Source of the DNA: Phycisphaerae bacterium
GTDB lineage: Bacteria; Planctomycetota; Phycisphaerae; Phycisphaerales; UBA1924
Direction: 5' to 3'
NCBI GenBank assembly: GCA_022180725.1
Contig: BQMO01000007.1
Coordinates: forward strand, 1-64,000
DNA: 64,000 nt
Both the position numbers and the translations under genes were made by a program. The notes under the pieces were generated by a model. The model was not told the DNA's origin. It was given only the letters and a program-made list of their open reading frames with translations, and did no database searches. Positions 38,182 through 48,382 of this stretch are shown piece after piece; positions within the stretch are counted from its first letter, which is position 1, and each line of letters opens with the position of its first letter.

Positions 38182-38781
38182 TCAAAACCCGACCTCGTCG
38201 GTCCTCAGCACGTTCGGCTTCCCGCACTCGGGGCACCGGGCCGACGTCAGCCCCGTCCGGTCATACCCGCAGTGCATGCACAGGTCGCCGATCGGCGGAC
38301 GCGTCCCAACCCACGCCGCGCTCACGATCGACCCGACGATCCCCGCGTGGAGCAGCATGACCGGCAGCATGGCCTCGCCGAGATTCATCGCCAGTCCGGG
38401 CCATGCCGCGAGCACCGTACCGAGAGTCGTCGCGACCGCCAGGGGCCACACGGCACGCCACACGCCCGTGACGCCCCCGATCGCCGCGGCAAAGATCATC
38501 CCCGTGCCGACGATCCCCGCGGGGAGTTCGGGTACCCCCAGTGACCCGGCGACCTTGAACAGCACCAGACACCACCCCAGATGTGTGCTCCCGAGCACGA
38601 ACAACGAAAACGCCAGCCACCCCCATCGACGAACTTGCAGGATCACCGCCATCCCCGAGCCATACACGGCGACCCCCAGGCCGCTCGAGATCGCGTAGCC
38701 GGATTCATCCAGCATGAACGCCGGAGCAGACGCAATGCTCGCCGCGATGATCGCGATCAACACGATCACGCCGCGTGGCAT
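38182..38781 (-). CDS. Membrane protein with C-terminal zinc ribbon
   Basis: The 199-residue protein of unknown function has about six hydrophobic segments and ends in CMHCGYDRTGLTSARCPECG, the same ribbon type as the protein at 1764. The ATG at 38781 (MPRGVIVLIAII) is preferred over an upstream frame start that overlaps mqnE. It follows mqnE by 19 bp and is probably co-transcribed. The ribbon may act in protein contacts; no function can be assigned. Confidence 0.75.
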   Translation of the reverse strand: MPRGVIVLIAIIAASIASAPAFMLDESGYAISSGLGVAVYGSGMAVILQVRRWGWLAFSLFVLGSTHLGWCLVLFKVAGSLGVPELPAGIVGTGMIFAAAIGGVTGVWRAVWPLAVATTLGTVLAAWPGLAMNLGEAMLPVMLLHAGIVGSIVSAAWVGTRPPIGDLCMHCGYDRTGLTSARCPECGKPNVLRTDEVGF

Positions 38782-38800
38782 GGGCCTCGGCGCGGGCACA

Positions 38801-40168
38801 TTACACCCCTGCCCGCCACGTCTTCCCGTCGCGCACCACACGACGGTACAGCGTGTCGCGCTCCACCGGCTCGAAGCCCGCCTCGCGGATCGCCTTCTGC
38901 AGCGTCCACACGTTCACTTCCTGGTGCGTGCTCGCCCCGCCCACCTTCGTGATGTCGTACCACACCACTGTGCCGTCCAGGTCGTCGGCCCCGCTCTGGA
39001 GCATGATCTGGGCCATCGGCAGCGTCTGCATGATCCAGAACGCCTTCACGTGCGGGAAGTTGTCCAGCATCAGCCGCGCGACGGCCAGCGTGCGGTAGTT
39101 CTCCAGCCCGCCCGGGCCTGGCAAGTGCTCGAGGTCGCAGCCGTCGGGAAAGAACGGCAGCGGGATGATGGTCTGGAAGTACCCGGCGGTGGGCGTCCGG
39201 GTTTCGGCATTCGAGTTGAAGACAACATGCTCGGGCAACGGCGTGCCCGGCTTCGTGAGCGCGACCGGCCACGGTGATTCCCCTCCCGTGCTCGGTGGCG
39301 CGTTCGCTGCGGCCAGTCCGTACCCCAGCCGCCCCAGCGCCTCGTCCTGCGCCCGCCGGAGCATGTCCATGTGCACCAGCCGCTCGCGACGCTGCTCGAT
39401 GTGCCCGTACAGGATCGTCGCGTTCGTGTTCAACCCCTGCGCGTGCGCCTCGCGGTGCACGTCGAGCCACACGTCGCTGCGGATCTTCCCCTTGTACGCC
39501 TCGTCGTGCACGCGGTCGTCAAAGACTTCCGCGCCGCCCCCGGGCAATGAACCCAGCCCGGCCTCCTTCAACTGCGACAGCACCCACCTGATGCCATCGC
39601 GTCGCGCGTCTCGCCCTGCATCCGAAAAATCGTTCGCGCCCTTGTACACCTTGGCGATCTTCGCCAAGTGCACGATCTCTACCGCCGTGAATGCCTTGAC
39701 GTGCAGTTCGCTCCCCAGCCGCCTCGCCTCATCGCGAATCGTCGAGACCAGGTCGGTGTAGTACGAGAAGGGCAGGTACGGGTGCAGCCCGCCGACGGAG
39801 TGGATTTCCGTTGCGCCGCCCTCCACGGCCTTGCGTACTTCCTCCTTTACATACGCCATGTCCCGCGTGTACGCCCCGTCGTCGTCCTTCTTGCGGTAGA
39901 ACTCGCAGAACTTGCACGACAATGCGCACACGTTCGAGTAGTTCAGGTGGCGGTTGATGTTGTAGTACGCGGCGTTTCCGTGCAGCCGTCGCCGCACCGC
40001 GTCGGCCATGCCCAGCACGCTCCACAAGTCCCATGTCGAGTAGAGCAGGTCGCCCTCGTCCACCGAAAGGCGTTCGCCCCGATCGATCTTCTCGCGCAGC
40101 GGCTCCAGCCGGGGGTCGCGGCGGGTAGCCGATCGGGGCGGTGGCGATGCGATAGTCATCTTTGCCAT
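38801..40168 (-). CDS. mqnE: Aminofutalosine synthase MqnE
   Basis: This radical SAM enzyme adds a SAM-derived adenosyl radical to 3-[(1-carboxyvinyl)oxy]benzoate, giving aminofutalosine in the futalosine route to menaquinone. The 455-residue product has the cluster motif CALSCKFC with Cys81, Cys85 and Cys88, preceded by the diagnostic NINRHLNYSNV. YKGANDFSDAGRDARRDG and the C-terminal QIMLQSGADDLDGTVV region are also family features. It is somewhat longer than the usual 370-400 residues, partly through an insertion around 280-320. No other mqn gene is in the window. Confidence 0.92.
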   Translation of the reverse strand: MAKMTIASPPPRSATRRDPRLEPLREKIDRGERLSVDEGDLLYSTWDLWSVLGMADAVRRRLHGNAAYYNINRHLNYSNVCALSCKFCEFYRKKDDDGAYTRDMAYVKEEVRKAVEGGATEIHSVGGLHPYLPFSYYTDLVSTIRDEARRLGSELHVKAFTAVEIVHLAKIAKVYKGANDFSDAGRDARRDGIRWVLSQLKEAGLGSLPGGGAEVFDDRVHDEAYKGKIRSDVWLDVHREAHAQGLNTNATILYGHIEQRRERLVHMDMLRRAQDEALGRLGYGLAAANAPPSTGGESPWPVALTKPGTPLPEHVVFNSNAETRTPTAGYFQTIIPLPFFPDGCDLEHLPGPGGLENYRTLAVARLMLDNFPHVKAFWIMQTLPMAQIMLQSGADDLDGTVVWYDITKVGGASTHQEVNVWTLQKAIREAGFEPVERDTLYRRVVRDGKTWRAGV

Positions 40169-40180
40169 CGTAGGGGGCGG

Positions 40181-40546
40181 CTACGTGGCGACTTTCGGGG
40201 TGGCCGAGCCGCAATCCATGCATCGCCCTTCGCGGGCGACCTCGCCGCCGCACCGCCCGCACGGCCCCGCCTCGGCGGTGTCCGCATCGCCGATACCGGC
40301 CTCGGCGGCGCGACGTGCAAGGGCGTACCACACTCCGGCCGAGCCGAACACGCCGGCCATGCCGACGCCCGCGCCGACCGCGAGGACGAGCCGATCCCCT
40401 TCGCCGAGCATCGACGCCAGACCGATGACGCCAAAGTACAACATGGACGTCAGCCCCGGCCCGGCCCGATCGGCGAGTTCGTGAACCAGAGCACCGTCCA
40501 TGCCTGTACTACGACCCACCGCACGGAGCAGTTCAGGCCTCTTCAT
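40181..40546 (-). CDS. Small membrane protein with zinc ribbon
   Basis: The 121-residue protein has two hydrophobic segments (about residues 34-48 and 54-75) and a C-terminal ribbon, CGRCGGEVAREGRCMDCG. I do not recognise it. The start at 40546 could instead be Met16 (40501). It sits 12 bp upstream of mqnE and 15 bp downstream of the metalloprotease gene on the same strand, so an operon of these genes is likely. Confidence 0.65.
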   Translation of the reverse strand: MKRPELLRAVGRSTGMDGALVHELADRAGPGLTSMLYFGVIGLASMLGEGDRLVLAVGAGVGMAGVFGSAGVWYALARRAAEAGIGDADTAEAGPCGRCGGEVAREGRCMDCGSATPKVAT

Positions 40547-40561
40547 TCCGGGGTCGCGAGA

Positions 40562-41707
40562 TCACGCCGCCCGGCGCCTGCGCGAGGCAACGAGGCCGCC
40601 GTAGGCGATCAGCGCCATCGCCCCCGGCGCGGGCACCAGGTCGTACCCGATGACGTCGAGCGCGATGAGGTCAAACGGCAACCCCGCCGCGGACGCCAGG
40701 AACATGCTCGTCAAGGGGAAAGCGTCCCCCAGCGTCGGGTCCATCAGGCCCCACCACGGGCCGAAGAAGTCGTCCTTCCAGTGGCTGGCCTGCTTGCCGT
40801 CGCCCCCGAGCACGGTGCCGGTCGAGAACGGCGCGAGCGGGGTCATCCCGCCGTCGATCGAAAAGAAACGCATCGGCACGTCGGTGGGGGAAGGAACCGG
40901 CACGGAGATGTCGAACACGAACGGACCGGCGGTCGCCGAGATCGGCGAATACCGGAACAGATCCAGCGTGTTCACGAGCCAGTAATCGTCCTGATCACCC
41001 CCGATGCCGCCCAGCGGCGGGGGGAGGAGGCCGCCGATGTAGTCGGCGCCGCTGGTGAACCCCAGCAGGTGGGCCATCTCGTGCAGGATCATCCCCGTGT
41101 AGTCCTTCATGCCGGGCATGATCCCATCCGAATGCTCGAAATCGAAGGTGGACGGGCCAACCGTGATCGTGCCGTCCGACCCCGCGGCCCCGCTGTGCGG
41201 GCTGATCAGGCCCAGCGCCTTCGCGTTGGCCTTGCTCACCCACATGTGCGTGTTGTTCGGCGAGGTGTCGGAATCGATGTACGGCAGGAACCCCGGGAAC
41301 GGCGGCGGCACCGCCATCGTCGTGTCATTCACCCGCATCGTCATCGTCGGCCCGGGCTGTAGCGCGCCGATGGACGTGAAATCCTCGGGTGACGTGGCGT
41401 CGGCCATCATCGCCCCCTTCACGGACATGTACGTGTACTCCGACGACGTCCCGCTGGTCGATCCGATCGCGCCGAGAGTCGGCGAATAATCCAGTTTGAA
41501 CTTGACTGTGATCGGGTCGAACAGTTTGCTCGACCAGATCGACCCGGCGTACAACGCCTTCGAATACATTGACGCCGCAAGCGTGGGGTCGCTTGTTTCC
41601 AACGCCAGCAGCCCGGGGCCTTTCGTAATCTCAAAGGTGATCTGGCCATGGGCGGCCGAGGCCACAAGCAGTAACAAGGCCGTCGTTGGCATCCCGGTCG
41701 CTATCAT
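40562..41707 (-). CDS. Secreted zinc metalloprotease with PAPG sorting tail
   Basis: The 381-residue protein has a signal peptide (about 1-21) and a metzincin-like active site, MILHEMAHLLGFTSGAD, with the HExxH zinc motif. N-terminal sequence ITFEITKGPGLLALETSD and a mid-region with many Pro/Gly turns resemble PEP-CTERM-associated secreted metalloproteases. The C-terminus reads LVPAPGAMALIAYGGLV followed by SRRRR, a sorting tail with transmembrane segment and basic stop. GGGAG precedes the ATG. It is first in the minus-strand run leading to mqnE. Confidence 0.85.
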   Translation of the reverse strand: MIATGMPTTALLLLVASAAHGQITFEITKGPGLLALETSDPTLAASMYSKALYAGSIWSSKLFDPITVKFKLDYSPTLGAIGSTSGTSSEYTYMSVKGAMMADATSPEDFTSIGALQPGPTMTMRVNDTTMAVPPPFPGFLPYIDSDTSPNNTHMWVSKANAKALGLISPHSGAAGSDGTITVGPSTFDFEHSDGIMPGMKDYTGMILHEMAHLLGFTSGADYIGGLLPPPLGGIGGDQDDYWLVNTLDLFRYSPISATAGPFVFDISVPVPSPTDVPMRFFSIDGGMTPLAPFSTGTVLGGDGKQASHWKDDFFGPWWGLMDPTLGDAFPLTSMFLASAAGLPFDLIALDVIGYDLVPAPGAMALIAYGGLVASRRRRAA

Positions 41708-42079
41708 GGTGTGTCTCCCTCAGCGGACGGTCGATTCGACCCTTCCCACCTTACATCCATGCGCCCCAGTCGCAACTCCGCATGACAAGGATTCTCCCGA
41801 AACCTAGTACTTCTACGGATACCGAACGTCATGAATGGCCAGCGACAATCACACGGGACGCTCATGCCCCATGACGCACATCCGGCAATCTGCCACCTTG
41901 GCAGGATCGATCAGCGGAGAACCCGGCGCGACTCGACACGACCTGTTTCACAGGGCCTCTCTCTCGGACTTGTCGCGATCAAACCCCGTACAAAGAACCT
42001 GTGATTCGGCATATCGGTTGCAAGCGTCGTATGAGTCGGCTAGACACCATAACGTGTCCGGCAGGAAGGAATCCGAACC
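41708..42079. other. Intergenic region upstream of dnaK
   Basis: This 372-bp spacer separates the divergent metalloprotease gene and dnaK. It contains a small perfect hairpin (CTGCCA/TGGCAG, 41890-41904) and one dnaK promoter candidate. No CIRCE inverted repeat (TTAGCACTC type) and no convincing heat-shock-sigma promoter are visible. Short frames inside it have no recognisable features. Confidence 0.55.
42018..42046 (+). promoter_or_regulatory. Candidate dnaK promoter
   Basis: TTGCAA at 42018-42023 and TAGACA at 42041-42046 are 17 bp apart, a housekeeping-type arrangement with a weak -10 box. The leader to the ATG at 42080 is about 27 nt and includes a strong AGGAAGGA Shine-Dalgarno sequence. 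Confidence 0.35.
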
Positions 42080-44017
<1,938 letters not shown>

Positions 44018-44026
44018 TAACTGATG

Positions 44027-44055
44027 CCCAACGAGCCGCGAGCGTGAGCGCGCGG
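44027..44055 (+). repeat. REP-like palindromic repeat, copy B
   Basis: The sequence runs CCCAACGAGCCGCGAGCG and then TGAGCGCGCGG, in the spacer after dnaK. It is the same family as the copies at 16628 and 62770. Confidence 0.6.
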
Positions 44056-44071
44056 AATACTGAACCAATCC

Positions 44072-44097
44072 ACGCCCCCCGCACCGCCGGGGGGCGT
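44072..44097 (+). terminator. Terminator-like hairpin after dnaK
   Basis: A 9-bp perfect stem (ACGCCCCCC with GGGGGGCGT) encloses an 8-nt loop and is followed by GTT. It lies 54 bp after the dnaK stop. The U-tract is short, so termination may be partial. Confidence 0.5.
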
Positions 44098-44108
44098 GTT
44101 ACTTCCGC

Positions 44109-44114
44109 TACGCT
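44109..44114 (+). promoter_or_regulatory. -10-like box before comB
   Basis: TACGCT lies exactly 6 nt before the ATG of comB, with no Shine-Dalgarno sequence. Confidence 0.45.
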
Positions 44115-44120
44115 CCGCCA

Positions 44121-44969
44121 ATGCCCGCCCCCGACCTGCCCCCACCTCCGAACTTTCGCGTTGACGAGCGCCCCCTCCACGTCCACCTCCACGCCAAACT
44201 CACCGACCCCGCCGCGTTCGCCGGGGCCGTCGTCATCGTGATCGACGCCCTCCGCGCCAGCGTCACCATCACCGCGGCCCTCGCCAACGGCGCGGCACAT
44301 GTTGTGCCGGTGTTGACGGTTGAAGAGGCGATTGCCACGAAGGCGAGAATGGCGGGGTCCGGCACGCAAGGCGGTACTGGTCGCCCACCCCCCGGCCCCC
44401 TCCCTCCGGGAGGGGGGGTTGTGCTCGGCGGCGAGCGGGGAGGCATCCTCATTCCCGGCTTCGACCTCGACAACTCCCCGCGAAACTACACCCGCGAGCG
44501 TGTCGCCGGCCGCACCGTGATCTTCACCACCTCCAACGGCACCGCCGCGCTCCTGCACGCACGCGCCGCGGCGGAGATCCTCGTCGGGTCCTTCGCCAAC
44601 CTCTCCGCCGTGTGCGACGCCGTCGCCCACGACCCGCGCCCCGTCCACATCCTCTGCTGCGGCACGCGCGACGAACTCAGCCTCGACGACATTCTCCCCG
44701 CCGGCGCGCTGGTCGATCGCCTTACGCTCGCCGGGCGCAAACTCGTCGCCGATGACTCCGCCCGCGTCGCCCTCATGGCCTGGCGCGGCGCCAACGCGTC
44801 GCCCGGCGGTCTTGCCGCAGCCATGCACCAATCGCGCGGCGGGCGCAACCTCGCCCACCAGAACCTCGGTGCCGATGTCGACTTCTGCTCCAAACTCGAT
44901 ACGGTGACCGTAGTGCCACGCTTCGATCCCGCCGCGGGTCACATCATCCTGAAATTACGGCCCGCCTAG
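44121..44969 (+). CDS. comB: 2-phosphosulfolactate phosphatase family protein (ComB-like)
   Basis: ComB-family enzymes remove phosphate from 2-phosphosulfolactate; in bacteria the real substrate is often unproven. The 282-residue product has the family motifs VIDALRASVTITAALANGA, LGGERGG with GFDLDNSPRNY, TTSNGTAALLHA and LCCGTRDELSLDD. Residues 88-99 (RPPPGPLPPGGG) are encoded by a GC-rich palindromic repeat element at 44382-44418 and are probably an insertion in a loop before LGGERGG. The gene ends with a 4-bp overlap on the convergent rdgB. Confidence 0.85.
   Translation: MPAPDLPPPPNFRVDERPLHVHLHAKLTDPAAFAGAVVIVIDALRASVTITAALANGAAHVVPVLTVEEAIATKARMAGSGTQGGTGRPPPGPLPPGGGVVLGGERGGILIPGFDLDNSPRNYTRERVAGRTVIFTTSNGTAALLHARAAAEILVGSFANLSAVCDAVAHDPRPVHILCCGTRDELSLDDILPAGALVDRLTLAGRKLVADDSARVALMAWRGANASPGGLAAAMHQSRGGRNLAHQNLGADVDFCSKLDTVTVVPRFDPAAGHIILKLRPA
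44382..44418 (+). repeat. Intragenic GC-rich palindromic element, copy 1
   Basis: A 37-bp element inside comB begins CGCCCACCCCCCGG and ends CCGGGAGGGGGGG. It matches the element at 62370-62406 on the opposite strand at 35 of 37 positions. It is read in the frame encoding RPPPGPLPPGGG. The second half forms a hairpin (CCCCCTCCC with GGGAGGGGG). Confidence 0.8.
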
Positions 44970-45616
44970 AGCTTCGCCCCGCGCAGCCATGCCGCCATCG
45001 CCTTGGCCGCGGCCCCGCGATGGCTCTTCGCGTTTTTCTCGTCCGCCGTCATCTCCGCGCTCGTCCGCGCGAAGTCCGGCGGCAGGAGGAACAGCGGGTC
45101 ATACCCGAACCCATTCGCCCCGCGCGGCACCTCGCCCGGTTCGCCGATGCGCCCCTCGAACACTCCGCGTGTCGTCTTCAGGCGACCGCGTGCCGGGTGC
45201 GCGAGCACCATCACGCACACAAACCGCGCCGCCCGCCTGCCGAACACCACGCCATCGAGCTCTCGAAGCACGCGTTCGTTGTTCCGGCGGTCGCGATCCT
45301 CGCGCGACAGTTCCGAGGCGTATCCATCGGTGCAGTAGTGCGACGAGATCACCCCGGGCCGTCCGCCCAGTGCGTCGACCTCCAGCCCGGAATCGTCGGC
45401 CAGGCACAGCCGCCCCGTCGCCTTCGCGTACGTCATCGCCTTGATCGTCGCGTTGTCCTCGAACGTCTTGCCGGTCTCTTCCGGCTCGCCGAACGGCCCG
45501 CCCGGCACCTCGTCCAGCCCGACGAGCCTGACGCCCTCGACCCTCTCGCGCGCGAAGATCGCCCGGATCTCCTCGACCTTGTGCGGGTTCCCGGTGGCGA
45601 CGACGATCTCGGGCAT
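44966..45616 (-). CDS. rdgB: XTP/dITP diphosphatase (RdgB/HAM1)
   Basis: This enzyme hydrolyses deaminated purine nucleoside triphosphates to keep them out of DNA and RNA. The 216-residue product has the N-terminal IVVATGNPHKVEEIRAIF, the central LADDSGLEVDALGGRPGVIS, FGYDPLFLLP and the C-terminal KNAKSHRGAAAKAM, all family signatures. The ATG at 45616 lies 9 nt after the minus-strand box TACGCT; the open frame continues far upstream, antisense to the kinase gene, and is rejected there. It is divergent from the pfkB-type gene with 25 bp between start codons. Confidence 0.95.
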   Translation of the reverse strand: MPEIVVATGNPHKVEEIRAIFARERVEGVRLVGLDEVPGGPFGEPEETGKTFEDNATIKAMTYAKATGRLCLADDSGLEVDALGGRPGVISSHYCTDGYASELSREDRDRRNNERVLRELDGVVFGRRAARFVCVMVLAHPARGRLKTTRGVFEGRIGEPGEVPRGANGFGYDPLFLLPPDFARTSAEMTADEKNAKSHRGAAAKAMAAWLRGAKL

Positions 45617-45625
45617 GGCGCGCCA

Positions 45626-45635
45626 AGCGTACGCT
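45626..45635. promoter_or_regulatory. Palindromic bidirectional -10 element
   Basis: The 10-bp palindrome AGCGTACGCT supplies TACGCT on both strands: 6 nt before the plus-strand ATG at 45642 and 9 nt before the minus-strand ATG at 45616. Neither gene has a Shine-Dalgarno sequence. It may be a back-to-back promoter core in which polymerase can load in only one direction at a time. Confidence 0.5.
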
Positions 45636-45641
45636 GGCGGC

Positions 45642-46823
45642 ATGGCCGACCGCGCGACCATCGCCCATGCCGCCGCCGACGCCCTCGACGACGCCGCACA
45701 CCGTGGGATGTTGCCCCGGGTGCTGGTCGGGTTCGACGGCTTCGTCGATTCGATCGTGCACATGGTGCGCCGCCGCCGATCGATGACCCCCGAGGGGTAC
45801 GAACGAATCTCGACGATCGCGGAGTTCGCCCAGCGCTGCGCCGCTGCCGCCGGCACCAGTACGAACATCGAGCGTGTCACCCTCGAAGACCGCTTCGGCG
45901 GCAACGGCCCGCTCATGGCCGGCGCCCTCGCCGCGCTCGGCGCGCCCACCACCTTCATCGGCGCCATCGGCACCCCCTCCCCGATGGGTGCGAGGGCCGG
46001 GGGGTGGGCCGTGCACCCGACCTTCGCGGAGTTGGCCAGCCGGTGCGCTCGCTGTCTCCCCATCGCCGAACCCTCGCACACGCTCTGCATGGAGTTCGAC
46101 GACGGCAAACTGATGTTCAACGACACCGCCAACGCCCAGGCCGTCACGTGGGACCGCCTGCTCGCGGTCGTCGGGCTTGACCCGCTGCGTCGCATGGTCG
46201 CCGAGTCGTCGCTGATCGGCGTCGTGAACTGGTCGCTCCTCGGCGGGGTCGAGGGGATTTGGGACGGCCTGCGCACGCACGTTTTCGAAACGCTCGTCGC
46301 CATCGATCCACGCCCGCGCCGCGTCTTCATCGATCTCTCCGACCCGGCCAAACGTCTCGACAACGACATCCACCACGCGATGGACCTGCTCCGCCGGCTC
46401 GAGCACACGACCGGCGTCCGCGTGACGCTCGGCCTGAATCTCGCCGAAGCCCGGCGTCTCGCCCAGGTCTTCAACACCTTGACGCCCGAGTCCCCGAGCA
46501 CGCTCCCCGATGCGGCGCAGACGCTCCGCGGAGTGCTCGATCTCGACACGGTGGTGATCCACCCGCGCGAAGGGGCGGCGGGGGCGGACGATTCCGGCGC
46601 CGCCTGGTTCGACGGGCCTCTCGTGGCCCGCCCCATCCTCTCCACCGGCGCGGGCGATCACTTCAACGCCGGCTTCGCCCTGGCGCAATCACTGGGCCTG
46701 CCACTGCCGCAGTGTCTCGCCTCGGGGTGCGCCGTGAGTGGGGCCTACGTCCGCGACGGTCGCAGCCCCGATCTCCCTCGCGTGGGGGCGATGCTCCGCG
46801 ACATGCCGCCGCCGGAAACATGA
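45642..46823 (+). CDS. PfkB-family carbohydrate kinase
   Basis: The 393-residue product is a ribokinase/PfkB-fold sugar kinase. It shows the substrate-side VLVGFDGFVDSIVHMV, the Gly-rich RFGGNGPLMAGALAALGAP, and the C-terminal anion-hole motif STGAGDHFNAGFALA with the catalytic Asp. The substrate is not predictable. Residues about 110-123 (GTPSPMGARAGGWA) are encoded by a degenerate copy of the GC-rich repeat element. It starts a run with the ALDH and rpiA genes, 47 bp before the former. Confidence 0.88.
   Translation: MADRATIAHAAADALDDAAHRGMLPRVLVGFDGFVDSIVHMVRRRRSMTPEGYERISTIAEFAQRCAAAAGTSTNIERVTLEDRFGGNGPLMAGALAALGAPTTFIGAIGTPSPMGARAGGWAVHPTFAELASRCARCLPIAEPSHTLCMEFDDGKLMFNDTANAQAVTWDRLLAVVGLDPLRRMVAESSLIGVVNWSLLGGVEGIWDGLRTHVFETLVAIDPRPRRVFIDLSDPAKRLDNDIHHAMDLLRRLEHTTGVRVTLGLNLAEARRLAQVFNTLTPESPSTLPDAAQTLRGVLDLDTVVIHPREGAAGADDSGAAWFDGPLVARPILSTGAGDHFNAGFALAQSLGLPLPQCLASGCAVSGAYVRDGRSPDLPRVGAMLRDMPPPET
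45972..46010 (-). repeat. Intragenic GC-rich element, degenerate copy 3
   Basis: On the minus strand this stretch carries GCCCACCCCCCGGCCC, identical over 16 bp to the element in comB, then a diverged middle and a GGGGAGGGGG end. It lies inside the pfkB-type gene and encodes GTPSPMGARAGGWA there. Confidence 0.55.
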
Positions 46824-46858
46824 TGGTCTGTGCTGGACCGACGCCCGGCCCGCGGGCC

Positions 46859-46864
46859 TAGACT
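46859..46864 (+). promoter_or_regulatory. -10-like box before ALDH gene
   Basis: TAGACT lies exactly 6 nt before the ATG at 46871, with no Shine-Dalgarno sequence. The gene can therefore be transcribed apart from the kinase gene 47 bp upstream. Confidence 0.5.
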
Positions 46865-46870
46865 CTCCCG

Positions 46871-48382
46871 ATGTTGCATGCGTTGCTCGAACGTCTCGGA
46901 GTCGCGGGCGATGCGCGACTCGTTGCGCCGGGTTCGCCCGGGGCCGTCACGGTCATCAACCCCACCACCGGCGAGCCGCTCGCGGGTGTCCGCCTCGACG
47001 ATGAAGCCGCGTACGAACGCGCCGTCGCCCGCGCCGACGAGGCCTTCGCCGCGTGGCGTCGCGTCCCCGCCCCCGAGCGTGGCCAACTCGTCCGCGCCCT
47101 CGGCGACGAGTACCGCAAGCACAAAGACGACCTGGGCTCCCTCGTCTCGCTCGAGGTCGGCAAGATCCTCCAGGAAGGCCTCGGGGAAGTGCAGGAGACC
47201 ATCGACATCGCCGACTTCGCCGTCGGGCTGTCACGCCAGTTGTACGGCCTGACGATGCCCAGCGAGCGAGCCAGCCACCGCCTCATGGAGCAATGGCACC
47301 CGCTCGGACCCATCGGCGTGATCTCCGCGTTCAACTTCCCCAATGCCGTATGGGCCTGGAACGCCATGCTCGCCGCCGTCTGCGGCGACACCGTCGTGTG
47401 GAAACCCAGCCTTCTCGCCCCGCTCACCGCCATCGCCACCAATGCCATCGCCGAGCGTGTCGCGAGGGCGCACGGCCATCCCGGCGTGTTCGGGCTGACC
47501 ATCGGCGCCGACGACGTGGTGGGGGCGAGGATGACCGCCGATCACCGTTTGCCGCTCATCTCCGCGACCGGTTCGTGCCGCATGGGCCGCCTCGTCGGCG
47601 CCTCGGTCGCGCAGCGATTCGGGCGCTGCCTGCTCGAGCTCGGCGGGAACAACGCCGCCATCGTCGACCAATCTGCCGACCTCAACCTCGCCATCCCGGC
47701 GATTGTCTTCGCCGCCGTCGGCACGGCCGGGCAGCGCTGCACCACCACCCGCCGCCTCATCGTCCACGAGTCCATCGCCGACGAGGTCTGTACGCGCCTC
47801 GTGGCCGCGTACAAGACCATCCGCCTCGGCGACCCGCTGAAGGACGGCACGCTCGTCGGCCCGCTCATCAACGGGCGCGCCGTCGAGGGGTTTCTGGCCG
47901 CGGTGCAGGCGGCCAAGGCGCAGGGGGCCACGCTGCTCGTCGGCGGCGGCAAGGCCGAGGTGCCCGGGCTGAAGGGGAACTTCGTCCAGCCCACCATCCT
48001 CCGCGCCCCGGCGGGCAACCAACTGCCCATCGCCCGCGAGGAAACCTTCGCCCCCATCCTCTACGTCTTCACCTTTAAGACCCTCGATCAGGCCATCACG
48101 ATGCAGAACGGCGTCGCGCAGGGCCTTTCGTCGTCGATCTTCACCGACAGCGTTCGTGCGGCCGAGACGTTCCTGTCCCCCTGGGGCAGCGACTGCGGCA
48201 TCGCCAACGTCAACGCCGGCACCAGCGGCGCCGAGATCGGCGGGGCCTTCGGCGGCGAAAAGGAAACCGGCGGCGGCCGCGAATCCGGCAGCGATTCCTG
48301 GAAGGCCTACATGCGCCGCCAGACGAATACCATCAACTTCGGGTCCGAACTCAAACTCGCTCAGGGGATCCGCTTTGACTGA
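46871..48382 (+). CDS. ALDH7-family aldehyde dehydrogenase
   Basis: The 503-residue product belongs to the antiquitin-like (ALDH7) family, which oxidises alpha-aminoadipic semialdehyde/piperideine-6-carboxylate in lysine breakdown or related aldehydes. It has the NAD-binding FNFPNAVWAWNAMLA, catalytic Glu in LLELGGNN, catalytic Cys in GTAGQRCTTTRRL, and the subfamily C-terminus GTSGAEIGGAFGGEKETGGG with RQTNTINFGSEL. The substrate is inferred from the family. It overlaps the rpiA start by 8 bp. Confidence 0.92.
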   Translation: MLHALLERLGVAGDARLVAPGSPGAVTVINPTTGEPLAGVRLDDEAAYERAVARADEAFAAWRRVPAPERGQLVRALGDEYRKHKDDLGSLVSLEVGKILQEGLGEVQETIDIADFAVGLSRQLYGLTMPSERASHRLMEQWHPLGPIGVISAFNFPNAVWAWNAMLAAVCGDTVVWKPSLLAPLTAIATNAIAERVARAHGHPGVFGLTIGADDVVGARMTADHRLPLISATGSCRMGRLVGASVAQRFGRCLLELGGNNAAIVDQSADLNLAIPAIVFAAVGTAGQRCTTTRRLIVHESIADEVCTRLVAAYKTIRLGDPLKDGTLVGPLINGRAVEGFLAAVQAAKAQGATLLVGGGKAEVPGLKGNFVQPTILRAPAGNQLPIAREETFAPILYVFTFKTLDQAITMQNGVAQGLSSSIFTDSVRAAETFLSPWGSDCGIANVNAGTSGAEIGGAFGGEKETGGGRESGSDSWKAYMRRQTNTINFGSELKLAQGIRFD

